NCBI GenBank assembly: GCA_017599285.1
Contig: JAGFXX010000001.1
Span: forward strand, 1,054,001 to 1,118,000
DNA: 64,000 bases
DNA from: Cereibacter azotoformans
Lineage (GTDB): Bacteria; Pseudomonadota; Alphaproteobacteria; Rhodobacterales; Rhodobacteraceae
Reading direction: 5' to 3'
This document shows, piece by piece, positions 18,956 through 28,005 of this stretch. The first letter of the stretch is position 1, and every line of letters starts with the position of its first letter. A program made the translations under genes and the position numbers. Below the pieces are notes generated by a model that was not told the origin of the DNA, made no database searches, and saw only the letters and a list, made by a program, of their open reading frames with translations.

Positions 18956-20365
18956 ATGAGCAAAGTAGCTGATGCTCTCAAACTGATGAAAGACGAGGAG
19001 GTCGAATATGTCGACATCCGCTTCACCGATCCGCGCGGCAAGCTCCAGCATGTGACGCTGGTGGCCGACCTCGTCGATGAGGACTTCTTCGAGGAAGGCT
19101 TCATGTTCGACGGCTCGTCCATCGCCGGCTGGAAGTCGATCGACCAGTCGGACATGAAGCTGATCCCGGACGCGGGCTCGGTCTATATCGACCCGTTCTA
19201 TGCGGAAAAGACGCTCTGCGTGCATTGCAACGTCGTCGAGCCGGACACGGGCGAAGCCTACAGCCGCGACCCGCGCGGCACGGCCGTCAAGGCCGAGGCC
19301 TACCTGAAGGCGTCGGGCATCGGTGACGTGGCCTACTTCGGGCCGGAAGCCGAGTTCTTCATCTTCGACGACGTGCGCTATTCGGTGACGCCGGCGAAGG
19401 TCGCCTATCAGATCGACGCCGATGCGGCGGCCTGGAACACCGACTCGGAATACGAGATGGGCAACCTCGCCCACCGCGCCGGCCACAAGGGCGGCTACTT
19501 CCCGGTGAACCCGATCGACGAGGCCCAGGACCTGCGCGGCGAGATGCTCTCGACCATGAAGCGCATGGGCATGAAGGTCGACAAGCACCACCACGAAGTG
19601 GCGACCTGCCAGCATGAACTCGGGCTGATCTTCGGCGGGCTCACCGAGCAGGCCGACAACATCCTGAAGTACAAGTATGTCATCCAGAACGTCGCGGCCG
19701 CCTATGGCAAGACCGTGACCTTCATGCCGAAGCCCATGAAGGGCGACAACGGCTCGGGCATGCACGTCAACATGTCGATCTGGAAGGACGGCAAGCCGCT
19801 CTTCGCCGGCGACAAGTACGCCGACCTCTCGCAAGAGGCCCTGTGGTTCATCGGCGGCATCCTGAAGCACGCCAAGGCGCTGAACGCGCTGACGAACCCG
19901 GCGACCAACAGCTACAAGCGCCTGATCCCGGGCTTCGAGGCCCCGGTTCTGCGCGCCTACTCGGCCCGCAACCGCTCGGGCTGCGTCCGTATTCCGTGGA
20001 CCGAATCGCCGAAGGCCAAGCGCGTCGAAGCCCGCTTCCCCGATCCGTCGGCGAACCCGTATCTCGCCTTTGCCGCGCTGCTGATGGCCGGCCTCGACGG
20101 GATCAAGAACAAGATCGACCCGGGCCCGGCTTCGGACAAGGACCTCTACGACCTGCCGCCGGAAGAACTGGCCGCCATCCCGACCGTCTGCGGCTCGCTC
20201 CGCGAGGCGCTCGAGGAGCTGGAGAAGGACCACGACTTCCTGCTCGCCGGCGACGTCTTCACCAAGGACCAGCTCGAGGGCTACATGGCCCTCAAGTGGG
20301 AAGAGGTCTATGCCTACGAGCACACGCCGCACCCGGTGGAATATCAGATGTACTACAGCTGCTGA
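18956..20365 (+). CDS. glnA: Glutamine synthetase type I
   Basis: This 469-aa dodecameric enzyme joins ammonia and glutamate using ATP. Visible signatures are FMFDGSSIAGWKSIDQSDM, AYFGPEAEFFIFD (metal ligands), NGSGMHVNMSIWKDGKPLFAG, and NRSGCVRIPW. The likely adenylylation tyrosine is in DKDLYDLPPEE near residue 398. AAGGGAAG precedes the ATG. It is cotranscribed with glnB or has its own promoter in the 81-base gap. Confidence 0.98.
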   Translation: MSKVADALKLMKDEEVEYVDIRFTDPRGKLQHVTLVADLVDEDFFEEGFMFDGSSIAGWKSIDQSDMKLIPDAGSVYIDPFYAEKTLCVHCNVVEPDTGEAYSRDPRGTAVKAEAYLKASGIGDVAYFGPEAEFFIFDDVRYSVTPAKVAYQIDADAAAWNTDSEYEMGNLAHRAGHKGGYFPVNPIDEAQDLRGEMLSTMKRMGMKVDKHHHEVATCQHELGLIFGGLTEQADNILKYKYVIQNVAAAYGKTVTFMPKPMKGDNGSGMHVNMSIWKDGKPLFAGDKYADLSQEALWFIGGILKHAKALNALTNPATNSYKRLIPGFEAPVLRAYSARNRSGCVRIPWTESPKAKRVEARFPDPSANPYLAFAALLMAGLDGIKNKIDPGPASDKDLYDLPPEELAAIPTVCGSLREALEELEKDHDFLLAGDVFTKDQLEGYMALKWEEVYAYEHTPHPVEYQMYYSC

Positions 20366-20385
20366 TCAAGGCGGCGAGGGACAGG

Positions 20386-20411
20386 AAGGGCGCCTCCGGG
20401 CGCCCTTTTTC
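20386..20411 (+). terminator. Terminator of glnB-glnA
   Basis: AAGGGCGCC-TCCG-GGCGCCCTT runs into TTTCC, about 20 bases after the glnA stop. The stem is a perfect 9 bp. Confidence 0.93.
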
Positions 20412-20447
20412 CATGCCACGCTGCGCTTGAGGCGGGCGGACCGTTGG

Positions 20448-21500
20448 TCAGTCCGCCGTCTCGCTCTCGGCCTCGAAATCGATGACGACGCAGGTGCCCG
20501 CGGCCGTTGCCGGCTGCTCCACCGTGCCGCCCAGCTGATCCACCATCGCGCGCATGAGACGCCGGCCAAGGCCCGTCCCGCGGCTCTCGGTGAGAGGCGA
20601 GGATCCGATGCCGTCGTCGCACACCTCGAGCCGCCCGCGGCCCGGTTCGCTGACCGCCAGCCGCACCGACAGCTGGCCGCCATTCCCCGACGGCCAGGCG
20701 TATTTGGCCGCGTTGGTCACAAGCTCGGACACCACGACCCCCAGGCAGACCGCACGATCCGCGCCGACATGCACGGTCTCGGTGGAGACATCGAGCTGCA
20801 CGCCCGGCGGCAGTGTGGCGGTGAAATCGTCGAGCATCGTGCGCAGGTAGGTGCCCAGCTCGACCTGCCGCCCCTCGTTGCCGAGATAGAGGCTGCGGTG
20901 GACCGCCGCGACCGCGCCGATCCGGCCCTGGGCCTCGGCCAGCGCGGTCTTCACCTCGTCCGAGCCCGAAGCCTGGGCCTGCAGGCGCAACAGCGATTGC
21001 ACCATGGCGAGGCTGTTGGCGACGCGGTGATGCACCTCCGAGAGCAGCATCTCGGCCCGCGCCCGCGCGGCGCGGGTCTCGGCATCGGCGCGCGCCTTGG
21101 CCTGCTCCAGCTCGACCTTGGCAATGGCCTGGCGGATCGAGCGTTGCAGCAGCGGCAGGAACTCGTCCGTCGCGCTCTTGATGACATAGTCATCCGCACC
21201 CGCCTTCAGCGCCGCCACCGCGATCGTCGCCTCGCTCGAGCCCGTCACATAGATGGCGGGAACGCGGCTTCCCCCCGCGCGCATCCGCCCGAGGATCTCG
21301 AGCCCCGTGCCGCTCGGCAGGTAGTGGTCGAGCACCACGGCATGAAAAGGTTCGGCCGCGAGAAGCCGATTGGCCTCGTCCGCGTCGGGCGCATGGATCA
21401 CCTCCATGCCCGCACGGGCCAGAGCCTTCTGAATCAGGCGCGCAAGGACCGGGTCATCATCGATGTAGAGGATCCGCGGCCGTTCCGGCGCGTCGTTCAT
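20448..21500 (-). CDS. Receiver-histidine kinase hybrid (HWE/HisKA_2 type)
   Basis: The 350-aa protein has an N-terminal receiver domain (ILYIDDDPVLARLIQKAL, phospho-acceptor in VVLDHYLPSGTGLEIL near residue 58, YVTGSS, DYVIKSA), a linker coiled coil rich in Ala, Arg and Glu, and a kinase core of the HisKA_2/HWE type with the phospho-histidine motif EVHHRVANSLAMVQSLL near residue 180. The ATP-binding domain shows ELVTNAAKYAWP and GTGLGRRLMRAMV. The ATG at 21500 overlaps the stop of the upstream response regulator. It likely closes a phosphorelay with its two neighbours. The signal is unknown. Confidence 0.87.
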   Translation of the reverse strand: MNDAPERPRILYIDDDPVLARLIQKALARAGMEVIHAPDADEANRLLAAEPFHAVVLDHYLPSGTGLEILGRMRAGGSRVPAIYVTGSSEATIAVAALKAGADDYVIKSATDEFLPLLQRSIRQAIAKVELEQAKARADAETRAARARAEMLLSEVHHRVANSLAMVQSLLRLQAQASGSDEVKTALAEAQGRIGAVAAVHRSLYLGNEGRQVELGTYLRTMLDDFTATLPPGVQLDVSTETVHVGADRAVCLGVVVSELVTNAAKYAWPSGNGGQLSVRLAVSEPGRGRLEVCDDGIGSSPLTESRGTGLGRRLMRAMVDQLGGTVEQPATAAGTCVVIDFEAESETAD

Positions 21501-21934
21501 GGGACCTGGATCACCGAGAAGAACAGGCCGAGCTGGCGGATCGCATTGGCGAAGCTCTCGTATTCCACGGGCTTCGTGATATAGACGTTGGCTCCCAGAT
21601 CGTAGCATCGCTTGATCTCGCGCTCGTCGTCGGTTGTGGTGAGGATCACGACCGGCAGGTGCTTGACGTTCGGGTTGGTCTTGATCTTCTCGAGGATGTC
21701 GATGCCGGTCATGTCCGGCAGGTTCAGGTCGAGCAGGACCAGAAGATAGCGGTCGCTCATGCCGTCGCCAGTGTGGTCCGGGCCGAGAATGTAGTCGAGC
21801 GCCGCACCGCCATAGACGAACGGCACGATCTCGTTGTGCACCCCTGCCCTTCGGATGTTCTTCTCGATCAGCCGGGCGTGGCCCTCGTCATCCTCGACCA
21901 TCACGATGGTCACTTCGCGACCGAGCGCCTTCAT
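21497..21934 (-). CDS. Single-domain response regulator (Rcp1-like)
   Basis: This 145-aa stand-alone receiver has acidic VEDDEGHARLIEKNIRRAG, phospho-acceptor LLVLLDLNLPDMTGIDILEKI, VILTTTDDEREIKRCYDLGA and ITKPVEYESF. It resembles Rcp1-type regulators paired with phytochrome-like kinases. It overlaps the kinase upstream and the hybrid kinase downstream by 4 bases each, so the three are made together. With no output domain it probably shuttles phosphate. Confidence 0.9.
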   Translation of the reverse strand: MKALGREVTIVMVEDDEGHARLIEKNIRRAGVHNEIVPFVYGGAALDYILGPDHTGDGMSDRYLLVLLDLNLPDMTGIDILEKIKTNPNVKHLPVVILTTTDDEREIKRCYDLGANVYITKPVEYESFANAIRQLGLFFSVIQVP

Positions 21935-23418
21935 GCCTTCACCTCATCCAGAACCCGGCGCAGATCGGTCGGAACATGCAGGGTGAAGGTCGCTCCCTGA
22001 CCCTCGACCGACCGCAAGGTGATCTCGCCGCCGATATTTCGCATCAGTGTGCGGACATGCGCAAGGCCAATTCCCTCTCCGGGCTTGTCCTGGGCGCCCG
22101 ACCGGCGAAAGAGGTCGAACACGCGGTCATGATCCTCGGCCCGGATGCCACGCCCGTTGTCCTCGACCTCGATGGCGATCATCCGCGGGCCTTCGGACGT
22201 CACGCGCACCGACAGACGCAGCGGCCGGCCGGGCTTCGCATATTTCACGGCGTTGTCGAACAGATTTCCAAGCGCCTGTTCAAGCGCGAGACGGTCCGAG
22301 ACGATGCCGGGCGCGCGCACCGACATGGAGGCCTCGCCCCCGGTCTCGGCAATCTGGTGCTGCACGCTGTCAAGCGACTGACGGATCAGGTCCTCGAGAT
22401 CGACCGGCACCGGACGCAGCTCGCGCCGGCCATCGCGCGAGATCTTCAGGATGGCGTTGATCAGCCCGTCCATCTTGCGCGTGGACGAGCGGATGAACTC
22501 CAGCGCCTCGGGCAGATCCTCGGCCGCGGCGGTGCGCGCATCGCGGATGTCGCTTTCGCTGACCGGGGCTCCGTCGGCCAGCACATAGGCCTGCAACGGC
22601 TTCAGCGCGGCTTCCAGTTCGCTCGTGAAGCCCATGATGTTCACGAGCGGCGCGCGCAGGTCGTGCGTGACGATGTAGGCGAATCGTTGCACCTCCTGGT
22701 TGGCGGCGATCAGGTCGATGGTGCGCTGCTGCACACGTTCCTCGAGGCTGGCGTTTAGCCGGCGCATGTCCTCGTCGGCCCGGCGAAGCGCCGCGATCTG
22801 GCGCCGCAGCACGAGCACCGCGGCCCCGATCACCCCGATCGCGGCAAGCCCGCCCGCCACCGACAGGATCTGGAGGATCACGTTCAGCCGGTGCTGCGCC
22901 GCGATGGCTGCGGCGTTGCGCGCATCCGAGGCCTCGATCATTCCGCTGAGGATGGCGCGGATCCTGTCCATCGTCGCGCGCCCCTCACCGGCCGCAACGA
23001 TGGCCCGCCCCGCCTCCGCGTTGCCGGCACGGGCGGCCGCAACGGTCTCGGCCGCGATCTCGAGGCGGCGCCCGACCAGCGCGCGAAGCTCCCCATCCAG
23101 TTCGCCGGCGACGCGCGGAATATCCTCCGCCAGCGCCTCGAGTTCGACCGGCACACGTGCCAGCGCATCCTCGTAGGGCTCCAGGTACGACGGGTCGAGC
23201 GTGATGAGAAAGCCGCGCTGGCCGATCTCGACGTCCTGAAGGACGGACAGCAGATCCGCCGCATGCCGGCGCATGGCGCGTTCATCGACGATGTCCTGAA
23301 AGGTCTGCTCGGCCCGGATGCTGATGAACGTGGCCAGGGATGCCAAAACCGCGATCAGCACCGCCCCCAACAGAAAGAGCCAGGTGGTCGTGCCGTCGCG
23401 TCCTGTCCTTGCGGTCAA
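21931..23418 (-). CDS. CHASE3-domain sensor histidine kinase
   Basis: The 495-aa kinase has an N-terminal membrane helix (TTWLFLLGAVLIAVLASLATFIS), a periplasmic CHASE3 domain (RRHAADLLSVLQDVEIGQRGFLITLDPSYLEPYEDA), a second helix near residue 195, a coiled coil, then HisKA with YIVTHDLRAPLVNIMGF and an HATPase domain (NLFDNAVKYAKPGRP, VEDNGRGI, GEGIGLAHVRTLM). It senses an unknown periplasmic or membrane signal. It is the first gene of the signalling operon. Confidence 0.9.
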   Translation of the reverse strand: MTARTGRDGTTTWLFLLGAVLIAVLASLATFISIRAEQTFQDIVDERAMRRHAADLLSVLQDVEIGQRGFLITLDPSYLEPYEDALARVPVELEALAEDIPRVAGELDGELRALVGRRLEIAAETVAAARAGNAEAGRAIVAAGEGRATMDRIRAILSGMIEASDARNAAAIAAQHRLNVILQILSVAGGLAAIGVIGAAVLVLRRQIAALRRADEDMRRLNASLEERVQQRTIDLIAANQEVQRFAYIVTHDLRAPLVNIMGFTSELEAALKPLQAYVLADGAPVSESDIRDARTAAAEDLPEALEFIRSSTRKMDGLINAILKISRDGRRELRPVPVDLEDLIRQSLDSVQHQIAETGGEASMSVRAPGIVSDRLALEQALGNLFDNAVKYAKPGRPLRLSVRVTSEGPRMIAIEVEDNGRGIRAEDHDRVFDLFRRSGAQDKPGEGIGLAHVRTLMRNIGGEITLRSVEGQGATFTLHVPTDLRRVLDEVKA

Positions 23419-23728
23419 TTGAAAGGTCCTGTCCGTGTTCTAGATGGCAAGGAGGCTAGCGCCAAATCGCGCCCTGCCAATGGGGGAAGCAGAAGATGAT
23501 GCCTCCGTGCAGGAAACGCCTGTCGTCCGGGCGCTCGCCCCTCCGTTGGCCCATTTTCCGCTCATAGCTCGTCGCCATTGTCAATGCGTCAAAAGCGCAC
23601 ATGACAAGGGAACCTTTTGCACCATCTGATCTTGTGGATCTGAATGGCCCTGTGGCTCCGGCAGCCGGGTCGCACTCCCCCGGCGTTGCCGTGGCGGTCC
23701 CTGTGCTTCGGAAGTGAAAGGAATAGTA
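23419..23728. other. Intergenic promoter region between divergent operons
   Basis: This 310-base divergent gap must hold promoters for the minus-strand signalling operon and the plus-strand MoxR operon. It is less GC-rich near 23560-23645. Short frames here lack ribosome binding sites. I see no clear operator. Confidence 0.5.
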
Positions 23729-24847
23729 ATGACCGTCAATACCCTGGAAGTCTCGGCAGGTCAGGCGCAGCAGGTGCTTCGCGAGGGGTGGGCCGCCCAG
23801 CGGGCAGGCGCCCTCACCACCTCCTGGATGCTGCATGGCCGCCCCGGCGTGGGGAAGACCGAGATCGTCCGCCAGCTTGCCGCCGAACAGGAGGCGCATT
23901 TCTTCGACCTGCGACTCACCACCATCGAGAGCCAGGACCTGCGGGGCCTGCCCTACTACGACCACGAGACCCGAAAGACCCAGTGGTATCGGCCCGAGGA
24001 TCTGCCCGACGATCCGGTTCGTCCCTCGCTTCTGTTTCTCGACGAGCTGACGGCGGCGCCGCCCCACCTTCATCCCGCCGTCTATGGCCTGTTGCTGGAA
24101 CGGCGTGTGGGTCCGCATCACTTGCCCGACAATGTCTTCGTGGTGGCGGCCGGCAACATGATCGAGGACGGCGCCGTGGCTTACGAGATGGGCACCGCCC
24201 TGTCTGACCGGCTGGTGCATCTGCAGGTCCGGGCGACCGCGAAGGACTGGCTGGAAAACTATGCCATTCCCCGCACGCTCCATCCCGCGGTGCTGGCCTT
24301 CATCCGCATGCGCCCCGATCTGCTCGAGACCACCGCCGAGGCGCTCGATCGCGGGTTGATGATCTCGACGACACCGCGCAGCTGGGAGAGGGTGAGCCGG
24401 ATCATGGCCGCCGTGCGCGACCGCGAGCTTCGCCGCATCATGGTGGCGGGCACCGTGGGCGAGGCGGTGGCGGCCGAGTTCATGCTGGTGGCGGACGACA
24501 TCGAGGCCTCGGTCTCGGTCGAGCGGCTGCTGAATGCCGCGCCGAGCGAGCGGATCATGCTCTACCCCGATTCCATGCACGGGCTGCATGCGCTGATCTA
24601 CGGCCTCGTCGGCGCGCTTGGCCCGCAGACGGCGGCTCCGGTGATCGACGTGATGGCCGGCATCCGCACCCTCGACGTTCACCGCACCGACAGCAGCTTT
24701 GCGCGCATGCCGCTGGCCGAGCTGTGCACCCACGGGTTCGAGATGGCGATCCGCCGCGGGCTCGAGCAGGGTCTGGCCGAGGACTTCCTCGGGCATCCGG
24801 CCTATGCCGCCTACGCCAGCGAACGCCAGGCGATGGGTCTCGAATGA
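23729..24847 (+). CDS. MoxR-type AAA+ ATPase
   Basis: This 372-aa AAA+ ATPase has Walker A GRPGVGKTEIVRQLA near residue 37, Walker B LLFLDELTAAPPHLHPAVYGLLLERRVG, sensor 1 VVAAGNMIEDGAVAYEMGTALSDRL and an arginine-containing C-terminal lid. MoxR ATPases act with VWA-domain partners in assembling or activating protein complexes, and such a partner is encoded next with an ATGA overlap. The ATG at 23729 has AAAGGA six bases upstream; ATG/GTG codons five residues earlier are weaker. The target complex is unknown. Confidence 0.85.
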   Translation: MTVNTLEVSAGQAQQVLREGWAAQRAGALTTSWMLHGRPGVGKTEIVRQLAAEQEAHFFDLRLTTIESQDLRGLPYYDHETRKTQWYRPEDLPDDPVRPSLLFLDELTAAPPHLHPAVYGLLLERRVGPHHLPDNVFVVAAGNMIEDGAVAYEMGTALSDRLVHLQVRATAKDWLENYAIPRTLHPAVLAFIRMRPDLLETTAEALDRGLMISTTPRSWERVSRIMAAVRDRELRRIMVAGTVGEAVAAEFMLVADDIEASVSVERLLNAAPSERIMLYPDSMHGLHALIYGLVGALGPQTAAPVIDVMAGIRTLDVHRTDSSFARMPLAELCTHGFEMAIRRGLEQGLAEDFLGHPAYAAYASERQAMGLE

Positions 24848-26154
24848 GCGCGCGCCATTCCCGGCGCGCCGGGGCGGCGCTGCGACGGCTGTCGGAAGAG
24901 GATCCGGCCCTGGGGGCGCTGGCGCTGTGGTGCCCCCACCGCGACAGCGACGAACGTGCGCAGGCGGCCTGGACCGACGGCCGGTCGATCTTCTACGGAC
25001 GTGGGTTCGAGGATCTGGCGCCCCACGAACAGGTGGGGCTTGCCGGGCATCAGGTGCTGCATCTGGCGCTTCGCCACGGCCCGCGCGCGCAGGAGATGCG
25101 CTCGCGCTTCGGCGATCGTTATGACGACGAGCTGTTCAACATCGCCTGCGACGCGATCCTCAACCAGACGCTGGTCGAGGCCGGCCATTGCATTCCCCGC
25201 CCCGCCATCCTGCTGCCGGATCTGCTGAAGGCGGCCCTGCCGGAAGAGACGCGGACCTGTCAGTGGGATGCCGAGGGGCTCTACATCCGGTTGCAGTCCG
25301 ACTCCTCGCGCGCCGGCAAGGGCAAGGGGGGCGGCGACGGCAAGGGCAAGGGATCGGACGACAGTGAGAACGCCCGCCCGGACGCCGCCGAGGCGGCGAA
25401 GGAGTTTGCCCGCCAGAAGGGCTTTGACGCCGATCTGGAGCCCTGCCCCGGCCCGGTCGAGGGCGACGAGGATGAATGTCCCGATGCCTCGGACTGGCAG
25501 GACCGCATCACGCGCGCGATGGAGGCCGGACGCTCGGCCGGCCGCGGCATCGGCACCCTGTCGCACAAACTCCTCGACTTGCCGCAGGTGGGCCTTCCCC
25601 ACTGGGAGCGGCTGCTGCGCCGGATGATCTCGAAGGCGGTGACGCAGGTACCGCGGCCCGACTGGGGCGTGCCTGCCCGCCGTTGGCTCGCCGCCGACAG
25701 CGTCGCCCGCGCCGAGGGACGGTATCAGCCGCCCTTCCAGCCCTCGCGTCGCCCCGAACGCAACCGCATCCGCGTCGCGATCGGCGTGGACACCTCCACC
25801 TCGATCGACGACGCCCGCCTCTCGCTCTTTGCCGCACAGGTGGCCGGGATCGGGCGCCGCACCGGGGCTGAGGTTCATGTGCTGGCCTTCGACACCGTGG
25901 TGAGCGGCCACACGAAGATGCAGGGCATGGCTTGGGAAAGCGAGATCCAGCGGGTGAGTTTCGCGCGGGGTGGTGGCACGGACTTCCGCCCTGTGATCCA
26001 GAGCGCGCTGGAACTCGACCCGTCGGTGATCGTGATGCTGACCGATCTCGATGGCCCCTGCGGGCCCGCCCCGAAGGTGCCGGTGATCTGGGCCGTGCCG
26101 CAGGATGATGCGCCCGAACCGCCCTTCGGCCGGGTGATCAGCCTCGCCCGCTGA
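24844..26154 (+). CDS. VWA-domain protein with metallopeptidase-like N-terminus
   Basis: The 436-aa product has an N-terminal region of the putative metallopeptidase type often found with MoxR ATPases (HEQVGLAGHQVLHLALRHG, residues 63-81; His-rich but lacking a full HExxH). A charged low-complexity linker near residues 155-185 is followed by a C-terminal VWA-like domain with VAIGVDTSTSID (DxSxS metal site), GGGTDFRPVI and VIVMLTDLDGPCG. Its ATG overlaps the MoxR stop. The pair probably works as one machine. A strong hairpin follows. Confidence 0.85.
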   Translation: MSARHSRRAGAALRRLSEEDPALGALALWCPHRDSDERAQAAWTDGRSIFYGRGFEDLAPHEQVGLAGHQVLHLALRHGPRAQEMRSRFGDRYDDELFNIACDAILNQTLVEAGHCIPRPAILLPDLLKAALPEETRTCQWDAEGLYIRLQSDSSRAGKGKGGGDGKGKGSDDSENARPDAAEAAKEFARQKGFDADLEPCPGPVEGDEDECPDASDWQDRITRAMEAGRSAGRGIGTLSHKLLDLPQVGLPHWERLLRRMISKAVTQVPRPDWGVPARRWLAADSVARAEGRYQPPFQPSRRPERNRIRVAIGVDTSTSIDDARLSLFAAQVAGIGRRTGAEVHVLAFDTVVSGHTKMQGMAWESEIQRVSFARGGGTDFRPVIQSALELDPSVIVMLTDLDGPCGPAPKVPVIWAVPQDDAPEPPFGRVISLAR

Positions 26155-26181
26155 CAGGCTTGCCCCCTTGATACGGACCCG

Positions 26182-26211
26182 ATCCAGGACCGGCCCTTGC
26201 CGGTCCTGGAT
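26182..26211 (+). terminator. Terminator of the moxR-VWA operon
   Basis: A perfect 12-bp stem (ATCCAGGACCGG / CCGGTCCTGGAT) with a 6-base loop is followed by TCTTCC, 27 bases after the stop. Confidence 0.8.
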
Positions 26212-26220
26212 TCTTCCATG

Positions 26221-26245
26221 AAAAAAGCGCCCGTTTCGCGGGCGC
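26221..26245 (-). terminator. Terminator of the 26.3-26.9 kb minus gene
   Basis: On the minus strand GCGCCCG-CGAAA-CGGGCGC runs into TTTTTT, 22 bases after the stop of the convergent gene. Confidence 0.92.
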
Positions 26246-26267
26246 CTTCAGGCAGGTGGTCCGACAG

Positions 26268-26945
26268 TCAGGCTTTGGCGACCGTCCGGGCCATCGCCGC
26301 AAGCCGCGAGTGGGCCGAAACGCTGTGCGCCTCGAGCGACACCTCACGCATGGGCTTCTTCTCGACCAGGTTGACGCGGAGAAGCGCCGATTCCGCGAGC
26401 CCGTCTGTAAAAAGCGTTTCACGTACCATCTGCTGTTCCTCGGCGCTCAGGTCCAGCACGCGCCCGTCGGCCGAGCTCTGGATCGAGACCAGCGTGATCG
26501 GGGGCAGACGGGCGAGCGTGGATTGCTCGATCACCAGCGTGAGCCGGCCCTTCAGGATGCCGCGCTCGGCCGCGATCCGGGTAAGCACGCTGCGGCCCCG
26601 CAGCCGCAACAGATCGAGCACGCGCGCCACCTCGTCCTCGTCGCCGGTCCGGGGGCGGACGGGCACGAGATGCCCCTCGGCAAAGAGCAGAAGGAAGAGC
26701 AGGATCGGCGACAGGGCGAGCGACGCCGTGACGAGATCGGGCGCGACCAGCACCGCCGCCGGAATGGGCGCGACGACGGCCCCGTTGCGGAGCATGGCCG
26801 ACTCGGCCGCCATCCGCCAGAAGGCGGTCGAGAGCATCAGCCGGCGCGGAAGAGGCCGCTGCGGCTCGGCGAAGCGACCCGGAAAGCGGCGCGCCTTGAG
26901 GGTTCTGCGATTGAAGGTGGTGGAGGGAGCGAGAACGAAAATCAT
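26268..26945 (-). CDS. Uncharacterised protein with one hydrophobic segment
   Basis: The 225-aa product is not recognised. It begins MIFVLAPSTTFNRRTLKARR, has a hydrophobic stretch LVTASLALSPILLFLLLFAEG near residues 70-90 that could span the membrane once, and a C-terminal half rich in charged and leucine residues. The ATG at 26945 has AGG-rich sequence upstream; longer in-frame starts lack support. It converges on the moxR-VWA pair and has its own strong terminator. Confidence 0.65.
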   Translation of the reverse strand: MIFVLAPSTTFNRRTLKARRFPGRFAEPQRPLPRRLMLSTAFWRMAAESAMLRNGAVVAPIPAAVLVAPDLVTASLALSPILLFLLLFAEGHLVPVRPRTGDEDEVARVLDLLRLRGRSVLTRIAAERGILKGRLTLVIEQSTLARLPPITLVSIQSSADGRVLDLSAEEQQMVRETLFTDGLAESALLRVNLVEKKPMREVSLEAHSVSAHSRLAAMARTVAKA

Positions 26946-27085
26946 GTTTGTCACCTGCCTTTGACCCTCAATGCTGACAGGGCCCCGAGGTTCCCGGCCG
27001 CCGTTGGATGAGCCTGTCACTGATACGGGATCGGCAGAAGTTGGATCATCGGTCGCGCGCGGGTGCACGCGCCCGTGACCGGATC

Positions 27086-27115
27086 CCGTCAGGGGCGCAG
27101 GCGCGCCCCCGACGG
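27086..27115 (-). terminator. Hairpin after the valine-degradation genes
   Basis: CCGTC-AGGGGCGC and GCGCCCCC-GACGG form a long stem, 18 bases after the mmsB stop. One internal mismatch interrupts it, and no U-run follows. Confidence 0.6.
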
Positions 27116-27132
27116 CTGCGGTCGCTCGGGCG

Positions 27133-28005
27133 TCAGCTCCGCCCGCGGCCCTCGAACCGGGGCAGCATGGCCGAGAAGTCCCGCCCTCGCCCGCCCTCCT
27201 CCTCGACGAAGCGGGCATAGAGATCGGCCGCGAGGCGGCCCATCGGCGTGTCGGCATCCGCGCCTTCGGCGGCCTGCTGCGACAGGCGCAGGTCCTTCAG
27301 CATCAGCTCGGCCGCGAATCCGGGCTTGTAGCCGTTGTCCGCCGGGCTCTGCGGACCGACGCCGGGGGCCGGGCAGTAGGCGTTCATCGACCAGCTGTAG
27401 CCCGACGAGGTCGAGACCACATCGAACATCTTCTGCCGGTCGAGCCCCAGCTTGTCGGCCAGCGCAAAGGCTTCGCAGGTGGCGATCATGGTCACGCCGA
27501 GGATCATGTTGTTGCAGATCTTGGCCGCCTGCCCCGCGCCCGGCCCGCCGCAATGGACGGCCTTCTGGCCCATGATCTCGAACAGGGGCCGCACGGTGAC
27601 GAAGGCCGCGTCGCTGCCGCCCACCATGAAGGTCAGCGTGCCCGCCGCAGCCCCGCCGACGCCGCCCGACACCGGCGCATCGAGCGCGCCAAGCCCGGCC
27701 GCCTCGGCCTGCGCCGCCACTTCGCGGGCGCTTTGGACATCGACGGTCGAGCAGTCGCAGAGAACGGCGCCCGCGGCCATCGCCGGCACCAGCTCATCGG
27801 CGACGGTGCGGAGGATCTGGCCGTTCGGCAGCATGGTGAAGACCACCTCGGCGCCCGCCGCCGCATCGGCGGCCGAGGGGGCCATCGTCACGCCCTCGGG
27901 CGCAGGCGCCGCCGTATCGAATCCCGTGACCTTGTGCCCGGCGGCGGCCAGGTTGCGGGCCATCGGCGCGCCCATGTTGCCCAGCCCGATGAATGCGATT
28001 TTCAT
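27133..28005 (-). CDS. mmsB: 3-hydroxyisobutyrate dehydrogenase
   Basis: This 290-aa NAD-dependent dehydrogenase oxidises 3-hydroxyisobutyrate to methylmalonate semialdehyde in valine breakdown. It has the Rossmann opening KIAFIGLGNMGAPMARNLAAAGH, substrate-binding DAPVSGGVGGAAAGTLTFMVGG, and catalytic GPGAGQAAKICNNMILG with the conserved lysine. GGAGGAGAG precedes the ATG, which overlaps the stop of the upstream hydrolase gene. The other enzymes of the step order are upstream in the same operon. Confidence 0.94.
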   Translation of the reverse strand: MKIAFIGLGNMGAPMARNLAAAGHKVTGFDTAAPAPEGVTMAPSAADAAAGAEVVFTMLPNGQILRTVADELVPAMAAGAVLCDCSTVDVQSAREVAAQAEAAGLGALDAPVSGGVGGAAAGTLTFMVGGSDAAFVTVRPLFEIMGQKAVHCGGPGAGQAAKICNNMILGVTMIATCEAFALADKLGLDRQKMFDVVSTSSGYSWSMNAYCPAPGVGPQSPADNGYKPGFAAELMLKDLRLSQQAAEGADADTPMGRLAADLYARFVEEEGGRGRDFSAMLPRFEGRGRS

